The notes: a model not told the origin generated them from the sequence alone. 14,447 nt of DNA from CAYNWT01 sp964450955 (GCA_964450955.1 CAYVFI010000071.1:1-14447), one strand, 5' to 3'; shown: positions 1 to 7,127, counted from the stretch's first letter. Translations and numbers: made by a program.

Positions 1-232
1 GAAGACGCGATGAAAGACAGAGGAAAAACTACCTGTAGTTCAACGGGCGCTTACTTACGTCGCCTGCCTCTGCTCGATAGTCACGCAAGTCAGCAAGCTC
101 AGAGCTACAATCGACAGATAGCAACAAGCTCTCGGCTCATTCAGCATTCCAATCGCGACCGTCGTCATGTGCCCAACGAGCACATGTGCAGCCGTGTCTT
201 CGCTGACAAACGCAAAAAGTGAGACTTATCGA
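1..232. other. Non-coding left edge, 3' of csrA
   Basis: I see no convincing gene here. The only longer open frame is a plus-strand stretch of about 70 codons without a ribosome binding site and with an arginine/serine-rich composition that looks like chance. The minus-strand frames following csrA are broken by stops. The stretch does contain a compact inverted repeat at 166-189, listed separately, which could be a 3'-end structure of the csrA transcript. Confidence 0.5.
166..189. repeat. 7-bp inverted repeat overlapping a 10-bp palindrome
   Basis: CATGTGC (166-172) is followed after 7 bases by its exact reverse complement GCACATG (180-186). The second arm is itself part of the perfect palindrome GCACATGTGC (180-189). 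It lies roughly 45-65 bases past the csrA stop on the minus strand. No T-tract follows on either strand, so a classical intrinsic terminator is not supported. A 3' stem-loop or a protein-binding site are both possible. Confidence 0.45.
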
Positions 233-499
233 TTACGGCTTACGAGCCAGTGGTGCGTTTGTTGCAACCTCAAAACGTAATCCTAAGTCTCCGTCTACGT
301 CGATGGCAGGACTGAGTGATAGCTCAGCTCTTGTATGCTCTTGAAGCCCAAATGGAGCCAACTCGCCGCGAACGATTTTGACTGTGGTAGGTGCTTTCAG
401 CCCCAGTCGCACGTTATTGCCGCCAACCTTGAGTATCTCGACTTCAATGTTGTCCCCAATGAGAATAGTTTCAGACTCTTTTCTTGAAAGAACAAGCAT
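233..499 (-). CDS. csrA: CsrA-family RNA-binding translational regulator
   Basis: The 88-residue product is a carbon storage regulator (CsrA/RsmA). These proteins form homodimers that bind GGA-containing hairpins in mRNA leaders and block or change translation. The N-terminal ~50 residues follow the family closely: MLVLSRKESE start, IGD turn at 14-16, VRLGLKAP at 30-37 and VRGEL at 43-47. Leu4, Arg6 and Arg44, the usual RNA-contact positions, are present. The protein is longer than the typical 60-70 residues: a tail of about 30 residues (from ~58) is rich in Ala, Leu and acidic residues and resembles no domain I know. The ATG is supported by AAGGAAG (506-512) 6 bases upstream. That site contains AAGGA, which fits the CsrA consensus ANGGA, so autoregulation is possible. 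The gene stands alone, without flagellar neighbours. Confidence 0.93.
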   Translation of the reverse strand: MLVLSRKESETILIGDNIEVEILKVGGNNVRLGLKAPTTVKIVRGELAPFGLQEHTRAELSLSPAIDVDGDLGLRFEVATNAPLARKP

Positions 500-505
500 T
501 TCTTA

Positions 506-512
506 CTTCCTT
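506..512 (-). promoter_or_regulatory. csrA ribosome binding site, possible CsrA target
   Basis: On the minus strand AAGGAAG lies 6 bases before the csrA ATG. The core AAGGA matches the ANGGA motif recognised by CsrA proteins, so the site could serve for both ribosome binding and autorepression. I did not find a clear hairpin presenting it. Confidence 0.5.
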
Positions 513-948
513 GTGTGGGGTGGGGGAATACAACCTCTACGAGACATAACTGGAAAACTTGCACGAAAATGAAAAAAAGTAAGAAAGTATCGGCCAAAGA
601 GGGCATAAATGCGGCTTGCTCGTCCGGGATCCAACGCAGTAGCTGTATCGGAAAATCAAGCGGTGTCAGGGTGTGCCGGAATAGAACCGGTTTGGGATAG
701 AGAAGGAAAGGTCCTTGCGAAGAGGGTCTTCTGAGAAGTCTGTGGCTCAAAACTTCTGCTTCTTCCACTCATCGATCTTATTCCTACAGCGATTTTCGTT
801 CAGTCGCGGAGCCACGGCATGCGACAGGCTTGGACTTTAGTCCGAGGAAACCGGTTTTCATTTTGCTTGGCCGCAGAGCGGCGACAGTTGGAGAACCTCT
901 GACCGGCTTGTCGCCACTGCGCGACGATTCCTGTTATTTCGCGAGCTA

Positions 949-973
949 ACGTCGGACTGAATTCGGCCGACGT
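949..973. repeat. 7-bp inverted repeat downstream of ridA
   Basis: ACGTCGG and CCGACGT are separated by 11 bases. They start about 50 bases beyond the ridA stop on the minus strand. A competing pairing, TCGGAC (952-957) with GTCCGA (972-977), overlaps it. No T-tract follows, so it is at best a weak or factor-dependent 3'-end structure. Confidence 0.35.
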
Positions 974-1025
974 CCGAGGCTTCGCGTCTGTCATCGTTTG
1001 GTGACTTTGATTTGCGCTTCTGTCT

Positions 1026-1457
1026 TTAGTTCGCCACCGCCGCTACAAGTGTTATTTCGACGGGTGCGTTGCCGGGTAGCGTGGCCACGCCAATCGCAGC
1101 GCGGCTGCCGAGAATCGATTCGCCCAAACGTTCGGCGATTAGGTTCGACGCAAAGTTCGCCAGTGCCGCGTGTGCAGTGAAGCCCGATTCGGCGTTGATG
1201 AACACGTTGAGCTGCAGGATTAAAGTAAGACGTTCGCCCGGTTGCAGTTGGTGTTCGGCTGAGATGAGCGCGTTGTTTGTCGCCAGTTCTACGGCCGCAC
1301 GGTGTGTTTGCAGATCGTCGTTTGCGTTGATTTGGCCGACGAATTTCAGTTCGCCCGCTTCGCGCGGCGTCATTCCGGATGTGTAGATGATGTCGGCGTG
1401 CCGGACGGCCGGAATGTATCGGCCCTGCGGAATCGGTTGTGCTGCGAGTTCGCTCAT
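1026..1457 (-). CDS. RidA/YjgF/UK114-family enamine/imine deaminase
   Basis: The 143-residue protein belongs to the RidA (YjgF/YER057c/UK114) superfamily of small trimeric cytosolic proteins that hydrolyse reactive enamine/imine intermediates released by PLP enzymes and amino-acid oxidases. Recognisable elements are YTSGMTPRE at 25-33, the FVGQI segment at 39-43, and the C-terminal SRAAIGVATLPGNAPVEI block at 118-135. In that block Arg119 aligns with the substrate-carboxylate-binding arginine and Glu134 with the conserved glutamate of active RidA proteins. An active deaminase is therefore plausible. Its ATG overlaps the stop of the upstream aminotransferase in an ATGA arrangement, so the two are almost certainly co-transcribed and translationally coupled. 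The length suits the slightly longer (~150-residue) RidA subgroups better than the archetypal ~128-residue RidA. Confidence 0.9.
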   Translation of the reverse strand: MSELAAQPIPQGRYIPAVRHADIIYTSGMTPREAGELKFVGQINANDDLQTHRAAVELATNNALISAEHQLQPGERLTLILQLNVFINAESGFTAHAALANFASNLIAERLGESILGSRAAIGVATLPGNAPVEITLVAAVAN

Positions 1458-2671
1458 GACTTGTAGATTTCCACCATCCGGACGATGCGTTCAGCGGCCG
1501 CAACAGCCGCTTTGTGATCCTGCGAGTAATTCAGCCGAACGCTGGTGGTGAGCGCCGGAGCGAATTCGGTTCCCCCTGTCACCGTCACGCCTGCCTGATG
1601 TCGCAGCAGGCCGACGAACGTCAGCGGATCGACCGACAACTCAGGCAACTGCGGAAACAGATAACTTCCCGCCTGGGGCGTCGCCGTGGGAAAGCCCGCG
1701 CTGCGAAAGACAGCTAGAAGGTCGTCGCGAATGCTTTCGTGTTCGGCAATCCGCTGCTGCATCCAGCCGTGCGGTTCGTTGAACCACGTTTCCAGTGCGG
1801 CCTGGCTGTACCCGGCGGCTCGCAGAGATACAATGGCCTGCAGCCGTTCCATGCGTTCAATCAAGAGGCTCGAACCAAATGCCGCGCCCAGGCGGAAGCC
1901 ACTTAGCGATTCGGTCTTGGATGGCCCCATGATGGTGATCAGGTTCTCCGGAGCATGCGTGCTGGCGCGCAGATGGCTGTACGTTTCGCCGGAATACAAC
2001 AGTCGAGAGTACAATTGATCAACGATCAGCGTCACGCCGTGCTGGCTGGCCAGGCGTGCGATGGTGTCGATTTTGTCCTGTGGATAAACGACGCCCGTCG
2101 GGTTGTTGGGGTTCGAGAACACAAACACCTTCACGCCCTGTTTGAAGGCGTCTTCCAGCCGCTGCATGTCGGGGCCGGCGTCGCCCGCATCGGTCTGGTA
2201 GTGCAGGGTGATTGGAACCATCTCGCCACCGAAAAATCGCACCAGCTTGCGATTGGCAAAGTAGTCTGGTTCCATCACGGCTGCTCTGGTGCCGTTGGTT
2301 ACAGTGGCTCCAAGCGCGAGGAACAGGGCTCCCTGGGTTCCCGGTGTGAGAATCAATTCATCCGACGCATCAATCGCGCGGCCGGTGAATTCACCCAGAC
2401 GTGAAGCCAGCCCGTCGCGTATCGTTGAGGCACCTCGGTATTCGGTGTAAGCCTGCTGTCCGCCGCGCTGGAACCCATCCTGCCACGCTTCGAGGGCTCC
2501 CGGCGTCGGCGTGAACGCGTCAACATCGCCGTGCGAAAAATCAACGGGAACCCCGGTCAGCTTTTCGCCCCGCATGACGGCTTCAATGTCGACCGTACCT
2601 TTGCGGACTTCCTGCCCCGGAGCGTTCTCCGCACGCAGCGCCTGAAATTTTTCTTCGAGAGTCATCAACAT
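1454..2671 (-). CDS. PLP-dependent aminotransferase, class I/II fold
   Basis: A fold-type I (aspartate aminotransferase superfamily) PLP enzyme of about 405 residues. Counting from the second of two nearby ATGs (2665), hallmark residues are NPNNPTG at 185-191, Asp216 (pairs with the pyridine nitrogen) and Tyr219 in VDQLY, the Schiff-base Lys250 in PSKTESLSG, Arg258 in FRLG, and the substrate-carboxylate Arg377 in VRLNY. The catalytic set is complete. The reading frame stays open upstream to a TTG at 2764, but that extension is Cys/Phe-rich, lies across a promoter-like sequence and does not look like protein. I therefore prefer the ATGs at 2671 or 2665, although neither has a strong ribosome binding site. 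The substrate is not readable from sequence. The coupled ridA suggests the reaction generates or consumes a reactive imine/enamine, and an alanine/aspartate-type or amino-acid racemising role is also possible. Confidence 0.88.
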   Translation of the reverse strand: MLMTLEEKFQALRAENAPGQEVRKGTVDIEAVMRGEKLTGVPVDFSHGDVDAFTPTPGALEAWQDGFQRGGQQAYTEYRGASTIRDGLASRLGEFTGRAIDASDELILTPGTQGALFLALGATVTNGTRAAVMEPDYFANRKLVRFFGGEMVPITLHYQTDAGDAGPDMQRLEDAFKQGVKVFVFSNPNNPTGVVYPQDKIDTIARLASQHGVTLIVDQLYSRLLYSGETYSHLRASTHAPENLITIMGPSKTESLSGFRLGAAFGSSLLIERMERLQAIVSLRAAGYSQAALETWFNEPHGWMQQRIAEHESIRDDLLAVFRSAGFPTATPQAGSYLFPQLPELSVDPLTFVGLLRHQAGVTVTGGTEFAPALTTSVRLNYSQDHKAAVAAAERIVRMVEIYKS

Positions 2672-2991
2672 ACCGGTGTGAAATGGAAGTCCTGAAAACT
2701 GAAACGCCGCGCCGAACAACCGGCAGCATGCGCGTTCATTGTAACAAAACCCGCCCCGATTCAATTCTCATGCAACCTTACTGCCGGACAAGTTGAGCTT
2801 CCGAAACGGTAAGACGTTACGCCCGGGGGCAGCATCCCGCCGAGCCCAAAATATGTGCGATGTATTTCATCCCAAAGCCCGTACGAGTCAATTTCGATTG
2901 GTTGACAGGGGCGGGTGATGTGTGCGACAGGCTGGTATGAGTCGTGGGAATTCCGATGTCCGCAGCCTGGAGACGGCGGATTTAGGTCTAC
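2672..2991. other. Intergenic region before the aminotransferase
   Basis: About 320 bases separate the end of the metallopeptidase-cyclophilin gene from the aminotransferase start. Apart from the promoter-like sequence near 2738-2764 I see no gene, no strong hairpin with a T-tract and no repeat. The size of the gap argues that the aminotransferase-ridA pair is transcribed separately from the genes to its right. Confidence 0.5.
2738..2764 (-). promoter_or_regulatory. Candidate sigma70-type promoter for aminotransferase-ridA
   Basis: On the minus strand TACAAT (2743-2738) is preceded by TGT, forming an extended -10 element. TTGAAT (2764-2759) lies 15 bases further upstream as a poor -35. The -10 sits about 65-75 bases before the preferred ATGs of the aminotransferase. 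Spacing is short for sigma70, so the extended -10 carries most of the weight. Confidence 0.4.
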
Positions 2992-4389
2992 TCAATTGAG
3001 ACGGACCATACGCTGTATGCTGACGCCCGGAGTTCGCGTTTTCGGTTGACTACCGGGTTGGTGGAATTGCTTTACAATTTCCATTCCCTGAACCACTTTT
3101 CCGAACGCGACAAAGCTTTGACCCTGCGGATTGTTCTTCCCACCGGGGTCAAGACTTGCGTGGTCACCAATACAGATCAGAAACCGATCCTGTACTGACC
3201 CGTTGCCGGTTGCACTAACCATTGAGATGGTGCCAGTGACGTGCGGGAGTCCGGTTGCCTGCGCGGGTTGAAGTTTGACTGGAGGGGGAAATTGATCTCT
3301 GGCATCCTGGTCTGCGGTTCCGAAAATGTCGACGGCTTCCGGTCTGCCATCGACAGCCGGGGCCACAGAAAGTCTGCCATTCGAATATAACCCGCTGTGC
3401 ACGTAGGCCAGGAAATTTGATACCGCAGTTGGTGCCCGTTTGTAATCCAGTTGAAGTTCAAACGTGCCTCTGGTCGTATCAACGCGAACCCGCGGTGTGT
3501 CTGGAATCGGTTCTTGCTTCCATTCGAACTTCGGCAATTTATCCAGGTCAACACCCTTCAAATGTGATCGCCCCGCTGGCTCGCGTTTGCGAGGCTTCTT
3601 GTATCGCCATCGTCCATCGCCATACACCTCTGCGCAGAGTTTAGCGACGAGGCGGTCGTAGTCTTTGAGCTCCTGGCGTGTATTAACATGGTTGTGCAGC
3701 GAGTCGTTTTCTCGATTGTCATCAAACCAACTTTGGGTTGCCTCAGCCCAATACTCCTGCCGATTCGTGGACGCGTAGGTGTCCTTCCACAACCCATTTC
3801 GGATCGCTGCCTCGTAAGCTTCCATTAGGCGGGCGTCGAAGGTTGGATCGACGGTTTTCATTCCCATTACATGAATCGCGTGGGCGAATTCATGAATGCA
3901 GATGCTTTCCAATTCATACGGATCGCCTGGATGGCACAGCAGGTTCTCTTCCCCGCAACTTACAGCCGGTGCCTGTGGCGTGGCTCCCAGGCCGCGAGCG
4001 CGGCGGTTCCAGTAAACTGGTGGCGTCAATTTCGAATGCTCAGGTACATCGGTCGTGTATTCGTTGTAAGCCATCACCGCAAAACGAGTCTTGTTGCGAG
4101 CCATTGCCTGAAGAATCTCCGGGCGTCCGCCAAGCATCTTGCCAATAATCCAGCCGGCTTCTTTCATTGCGGCATCAGAGACTTTGCCTGAGCCAACAAT
4201 CGGCAGTCCGCCAACATTCATGTACTTCTGGTAGAAGCGATCCAGTTTGAACTCTTCACGCACGGACGCGGGCACGTTTGCGACAGTCTGAGAGCCAGTC
4301 TGATTCGGACTCGTGGCCAGAGCCGGCGAGGCCACAAGAAGCGTGATACAGACAGTACAGGCCATACGCCGACGGGTGGAAGCTTGCAT
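2992..4389 (-). CDS. Exported HExxH metallopeptidase fused to a divergent cyclophilin domain
   Basis: The 465-residue protein begins with a signal-peptide-like segment: positively charged residues 5-8, a hydrophobic core ~9-22 and an A-L-A cleavage site near 25. Residues ~40-260 look like a zinc metallopeptidase. HEFAH (166-170) is an HExxH zinc site, and Glu216 in EYWAEA, 46 residues later, is the likely third ligand, as in gluzincins. Cys145 and Cys152 may form a disulfide in the exported protein. I cannot name the peptidase family. Residues ~299-464 follow the cyclophilin prolyl-isomerase fold (RGTFELQLDYKRAPTAVSNFL, GTISM, FGKVVQGMEIV). The usual catalytic residues appear changed: no FHRV, no QGGD, DRFLI where SQFFI is expected, and no active-site histidine. 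It may therefore bind proline-rich substrate rather than isomerise it. No good ribosome binding site is visible. The gene lies 93 bases after the FAD dehydrogenase, possibly in the same transcript. Confidence 0.82.
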   Translation of the reverse strand: MQASTRRRMACTVCITLLVASPALATSPNQTGSQTVANVPASVREEFKLDRFYQKYMNVGGLPIVGSGKVSDAAMKEAGWIIGKMLGGRPEILQAMARNKTRFAVMAYNEYTTDVPEHSKLTPPVYWNRRARGLGATPQAPAVSCGEENLLCHPGDPYELESICIHEFAHAIHVMGMKTVDPTFDARLMEAYEAAIRNGLWKDTYASTNRQEYWAEATQSWFDDNRENDSLHNHVNTRQELKDYDRLVAKLCAEVYGDGRWRYKKPRKREPAGRSHLKGVDLDKLPKFEWKQEPIPDTPRVRVDTTRGTFELQLDYKRAPTAVSNFLAYVHSGLYSNGRLSVAPAVDGRPEAVDIFGTADQDARDQFPPPVKLQPAQATGLPHVTGTISMVSATGNGSVQDRFLICIGDHASLDPGGKNNPQGQSFVAFGKVVQGMEIVKQFHQPGSQPKTRTPGVSIQRMVRLN

Positions 4390-4482
4390 AGAGTCGCGTT
4401 TCGCTGGAGGAATTACGGGGCAGGGAAGTAGCCAGTGGTCGCGGCGGTGTTGTGACTTTGCTTCAGGTTTGCTGAGGTCACT

Positions 4483-5748
4483 TTACCGGCCGTTAACGCC
4501 AAATCGCTCAGGGCGATATGGTTCCGGGTCGATATGTGGAGTTTGACCGGTAATCAGTTCTGCCACCAGTCGGCCGGTCGCCGGAGCGAGACTCAGCCCC
4601 AGCATGTTATGTCCGGTAGCGAGATACGTGTTCGCCAACCCTGGTGTCTTACCAATAATTGGCAGGCTGTCCCATGTCATGGGCCGCCAGCCGTACCACT
4701 TCTCAACAGCGGTTCCATCCACATCGGCAAGAAGATAATCGCGTGCAGAATCGCGCAGTTGCTTGATTCGAAAGTCGGGTATCGACGTATCGTAGCCGGC
4801 GAACTCCATCATCGATCCCAGACGGAAACCATCGCGGAACGGCGAGACGCCCGTATGGTGTTCCGGGAACAGCATCGGGTGTTGTGGAGACGATTCCGGA
4901 CGCTGTAGTGTGACTGAGTACCCTTTGCCGGGCTGAATCGGGATAGGGCACTTCAGTTCCTTCGCCCACCGGCTGCTCCACGCTCCCATCGCGAATAGGT
5001 AGTGATCAGACGAGTATTCCCCACGTGATGTTTGGACGCTTGTAATCTGTCCGGCAGATTGACTTGTTCCGTGTAGCTCACAATCTTCAATAAACTCAAC
5101 GCCCGCGCGCCGTAGTTTATCAGCCCATTGTCGATTTAATTTATCGGGGCGAACCGATGTGTCGCCGGGATAGTGGAACGCCCCGGCGAGGCCAGGTTTC
5201 AGTCCGGGTTCAAAATACTGCAGTACATCGCCTTCAATTCGGTCAGCAGTAACCTGAAACTTTTCGGCGATCAGATCTGCCGTTCGCGCGAAGGATTCCA
5301 GGCCTCGACGCGTCTTGAACACGTACAGCAGACCGTTCTCCTTCCAGTCGCAGTCAAGTGATTCGGTTGGAATCAGCTGCCGATATTCTTTCATTGACGC
5401 ATTCAGGATGGCTTGCAGAGACTTGCCTGCCGACAACATTTGCCCGTGAGTACACCGTCTCGCAAACTGGAACATCCAGTTCCATAAAGACGGGCTGACC
5501 GACGGCTTCACTCGAAATGCAGATCGCGGATTAAACAGCGATTTGATGGCCGACTTAATCGCGGCTGGTTCGGTGAGTGGTAGCACGTGGCTTGGGCAGA
5601 TATAGCCACAATTGGCGTAAGAACACGCCCCACCTGCGGTTCCCCGATCGATCAAGCGAACCTGAAGCCCGGCGTTATGAAGATAGTGCGCGCACGCAAT
5701 ACCAACGACGCCCGCACCGACGATTGTTACCGACTCGCTGTTATTCAC
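4483..5748 (-). CDS. DadA-like FAD D-amino-acid dehydrogenase, probable D-hydroxyproline dehydrogenase
   Basis: The 421-residue flavoprotein belongs to the DAO/DadA family. A Rossmann FAD motif, VGAGVVG, lies at residues 10-16. The C-terminal signatures WYGWRPMTWDSLPIIG (351-366) and ATGHNMLGLSLAPATGRL (377-394) are typical of D-amino-acid dehydrogenases. The neighbouring deaminase suggests the substrate is cis-4-hydroxy-D-proline, oxidised to pyrroline-4-hydroxy-2-carboxylate with electrons passed to the respiratory chain. D-alanine, D-proline or another D-amino acid remains possible. I chose GTG at 5748 because it overlaps the upstream stop as GTGA and has AGGGA 8 bases before it. The frame runs 10 codons further to a TTG (5778) that would lie inside the upstream gene without a clear binding site. 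There is no signal peptide or transmembrane segment, so attachment to the inner face of the membrane is most likely. Confidence 0.88.
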   Translation of the reverse strand: MNNSESVTIVGAGVVGIACAHYLHNAGLQVRLIDRGTAGGACSYANCGYICPSHVLPLTEPAAIKSAIKSLFNPRSAFRVKPSVSPSLWNWMFQFARRCTHGQMLSAGKSLQAILNASMKEYRQLIPTESLDCDWKENGLLYVFKTRRGLESFARTADLIAEKFQVTADRIEGDVLQYFEPGLKPGLAGAFHYPGDTSVRPDKLNRQWADKLRRAGVEFIEDCELHGTSQSAGQITSVQTSRGEYSSDHYLFAMGAWSSRWAKELKCPIPIQPGKGYSVTLQRPESSPQHPMLFPEHHTGVSPFRDGFRLGSMMEFAGYDTSIPDFRIKQLRDSARDYLLADVDGTAVEKWYGWRPMTWDSLPIIGKTPGLANTYLATGHNMLGLSLAPATGRLVAELITGQTPHIDPEPYRPERFGVNGR

Positions 5749-6716
5749 GATTGCGTTCCCTGCCACTGTTCCCACCAATCACGGAAGGTTCGCCACTGCG
5801 ATTCGAGAAACGCTTTTTGTGATGGTGCCAGCTGGTCAGACCCGTTTAGCTGATGCTGGTACTCGGGGCTGCCTTCCAGGACCATCAGGTGTTTGTAGTA
5901 CAGAACCAGATCAGGTCCTTCGTCGTACTTAGCCAGTACCGCCAGTGCTTCGTCCAGTTCGGCGGCTTTCCGCCTGGCTTCCACATCACCGGCAGCCGCC
6001 TGCTGGCAGAGTTCAACTAACCGTAGCACCGGTCCGGGTAACGCATTGCCAACACCGGTGATTGCACCGACGGCACCACACCGCACAAACCCGTGATATA
6101 CCTGCGTATCAACACCGACCATCAACGCCAAGTCGGAGTTCCCGCTGGTGATTTGTTCGGCGGCGTATGTCAGTGAATCGGCACCACCGAACTCCTTGAA
6201 GCCCACAAGGTTTGTGAACTGATCGCGGAGTTCAAAAAACAAATCGGCCTTCGTTTCGAACCCGTAGTACGGACTGTTGTAGATGACAGCCGGTAGATCG
6301 CTGGCCGCTTCGAGAATGCCGGAAAAGTGTGCCCGCTGAGCCGCCACTGATGTCCCACGCGACAGGACTCGAGGAATCACCATCAATCCTGCCGCACCGA
6401 CGTCAGATGCATGTTGCGCGTGGGCTATCGCCAGCTGTGGATTTTGTGCTCCCGTACCAACGACTGTCGGAATGCCGGCATCGACAAGACTCTTCACACC
6501 CTGCTGTCGTTGCTCATCGGTGAGCAGCGGCCAATCTCCCATCGAACCGCAGTAGATGACGCCCCGCATTCCAGCCGCAACCAACTGGCTGCCCTTGCGC
6601 ACCAGAGCGTCAAAGTCGGGTGTTCCGTCCGCATTGCACGGCGTCATTAAGGCCGGTGAACAACCGGAAAAAATATGTAAGTTGTCAGTCACAATGTCCT
6701 CAGTACTGTCGGTCAT
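5745..6716 (-). CDS. DapA-superfamily lyase, probable pyrroline-4-hydroxy-2-carboxylate deaminase
   Basis: The 323-residue protein is a class I aldolase of the dihydrodipicolinate synthase/N-acetylneuraminate lyase superfamily. The Schiff-base lysine is Lys174 (VGFKEFG) and the catalytic tyrosine is Tyr146 (IYNSPYYG). The DapA substrate loop GGTTGES is replaced by GSMGDWPLLT (57-66), so this is not lysine-biosynthetic DapA. I associate that loop from memory with deaminases of hydroxyproline catabolism, which convert pyrroline-4-hydroxy-2-carboxylate to alpha-ketoglutarate semialdehyde and ammonia. The following gene overlaps by 4 bases and encodes the flavoenzyme that would make this substrate. 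The ATG at 6716 has a weak ribosome binding site. A GTG at 6692 has GAGG 5-6 bases upstream and would start just before the conserved FSGCSPALMTP region, so the true protein may be 8 residues shorter. Other 2-keto-acid lyase activities cannot be excluded. Confidence 0.87.
   Translation of the reverse strand: MTDSTEDIVTDNLHIFSGCSPALMTPCNADGTPDFDALVRKGSQLVAAGMRGVIYCGSMGDWPLLTDEQRQQGVKSLVDAGIPTVVGTGAQNPQLAIAHAQHASDVGAAGLMVIPRVLSRGTSVAAQRAHFSGILEAASDLPAVIYNSPYYGFETKADLFFELRDQFTNLVGFKEFGGADSLTYAAEQITSGNSDLALMVGVDTQVYHGFVRCGAVGAITGVGNALPGPVLRLVELCQQAAAGDVEARRKAAELDEALAVLAKYDEGPDLVLYYKHLMVLEGSPEYQHQLNGSDQLAPSQKAFLESQWRTFRDWWEQWQGTQS
5757..5761 (-). promoter_or_regulatory. Ribosome binding site that decides the GTG start of the dehydrogenase
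   Basis: AGGGA on the minus strand ends 8 bases before the GTG at 5748. The site lies inside the end of the upstream deaminase gene, and the GTGA stop/start overlap suggests translational coupling. Confidence 0.55.
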
Positions 6717-7127
6717 GTCTGAGCCAGCGCAACTTCAGCCGTCTGAGTTCTAATCACTGCTCTGCAATTTATTATCGCTGGTTTCAAAGTCGTGTCCTGG
6801 CACATTCACCCCTCATCAACCAGGAAGTGCGCATAACATCGAAAAAAAGCAAGTGAGACGCGTTGGCGACAAGGTTGGATTGCAGCGAAGTACGATCGCC
6901 TTATACCTACGCATTCAATTGCCTGTCAGGAGTCACTGCGTTTGTGCGCGGGTTCAAGTCCTGCGTGGAAATTTGGACAAGACACACGACTGGTGAAATA
7001 GAAAATGCGCACATCGCAGCTAGTCGTCATGTCGAACGGCTGCGGCTTAGTAACCAGGTCCACCAAGCCTGCCAGCGAGCGTGGCGCGGGGATACGGCGG
7101 CATCGGCCGCGATTGGAAGATATCAGG
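6717..7127. other. Divergent intergenic region, deaminase/dehydrogenase operon and secreted protein
   Basis: Around 410 bases separate two divergent genes, so both promoters should lie here. On the minus strand GATAAT (about 50 bases before the deaminase start) resembles a -10 element but has no good -35. Plus-strand open frames in the region have no coding character. A T-arm-like sequence occurs at 6948-6964 without the rest of a tRNA. No repeats or terminators are seen. Confidence 0.45.
7115..7119 (+). promoter_or_regulatory. Ribosome binding site that decides the start at 7128
   Basis: GGAAG lies 8 bases before the ATG at 7128. The longer open frame from 7005 has no such site and its first 41 codons look non-coding. 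Confidence 0.55.

Larger units (their letters stand above)
500..1025. other. Non-coding stretch between ridA and csrA with inverted repeats
   Basis: About 525 bases hold no gene I can support. A 64-codon minus-strand frame (994-800) starts 31 bases after the ridA stop but has no ribosome binding site and no recognisable protein character. Two longer-range inverted repeats are present: GGCGACA (880-886) with TGTCGCC (909-915), and ACGTCGG (949-955) with CCGACGT (967-973). They lie in what would be the ridA 3' untranslated region. The csrA promoter must also be here, but I cannot pick it out. The region could be decayed coding sequence or an intergenic repeat family. Confidence 0.5.

Noticed and set aside
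10..222. Plus-strand open frame of 70 codons at the left edge
   Set aside because: No ribosome binding site, no hydrophobic or domain-like pattern, and an Arg/Ser/Gln-rich composition typical of chance frames.
397..768. Minus-strand 123-codon frame overlapping csrA in another frame
   Set aside because: It overlaps the well-supported csrA start and ribosome binding site and shows no protein-like conservation pattern; the hydrophobic stretch comes from a T/C-rich leader.
800..994. Minus-strand 64-codon frame just after ridA
   Set aside because: The position downstream of ridA is suggestive, but there is no ribosome binding site, the product resembles no family, and the frame crosses inverted repeats.
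2672..2764. N-terminal extension of the aminotransferase from a TTG start
   Set aside because: The extra ~30 residues are Cys/Phe-rich, precede the normal family start, and overlap an extended -10 promoter-like sequence.
6948..6964. tRNA T-arm look-alike: GCGGG, TTCAAGT, CCTGC
   Set aside because: The 5-bp stem and TTCAAGT loop fit a T-arm, but no matching acceptor stem, D-arm or anticodon arm can be placed upstream at the right distance. Chance or a very decayed remnant.
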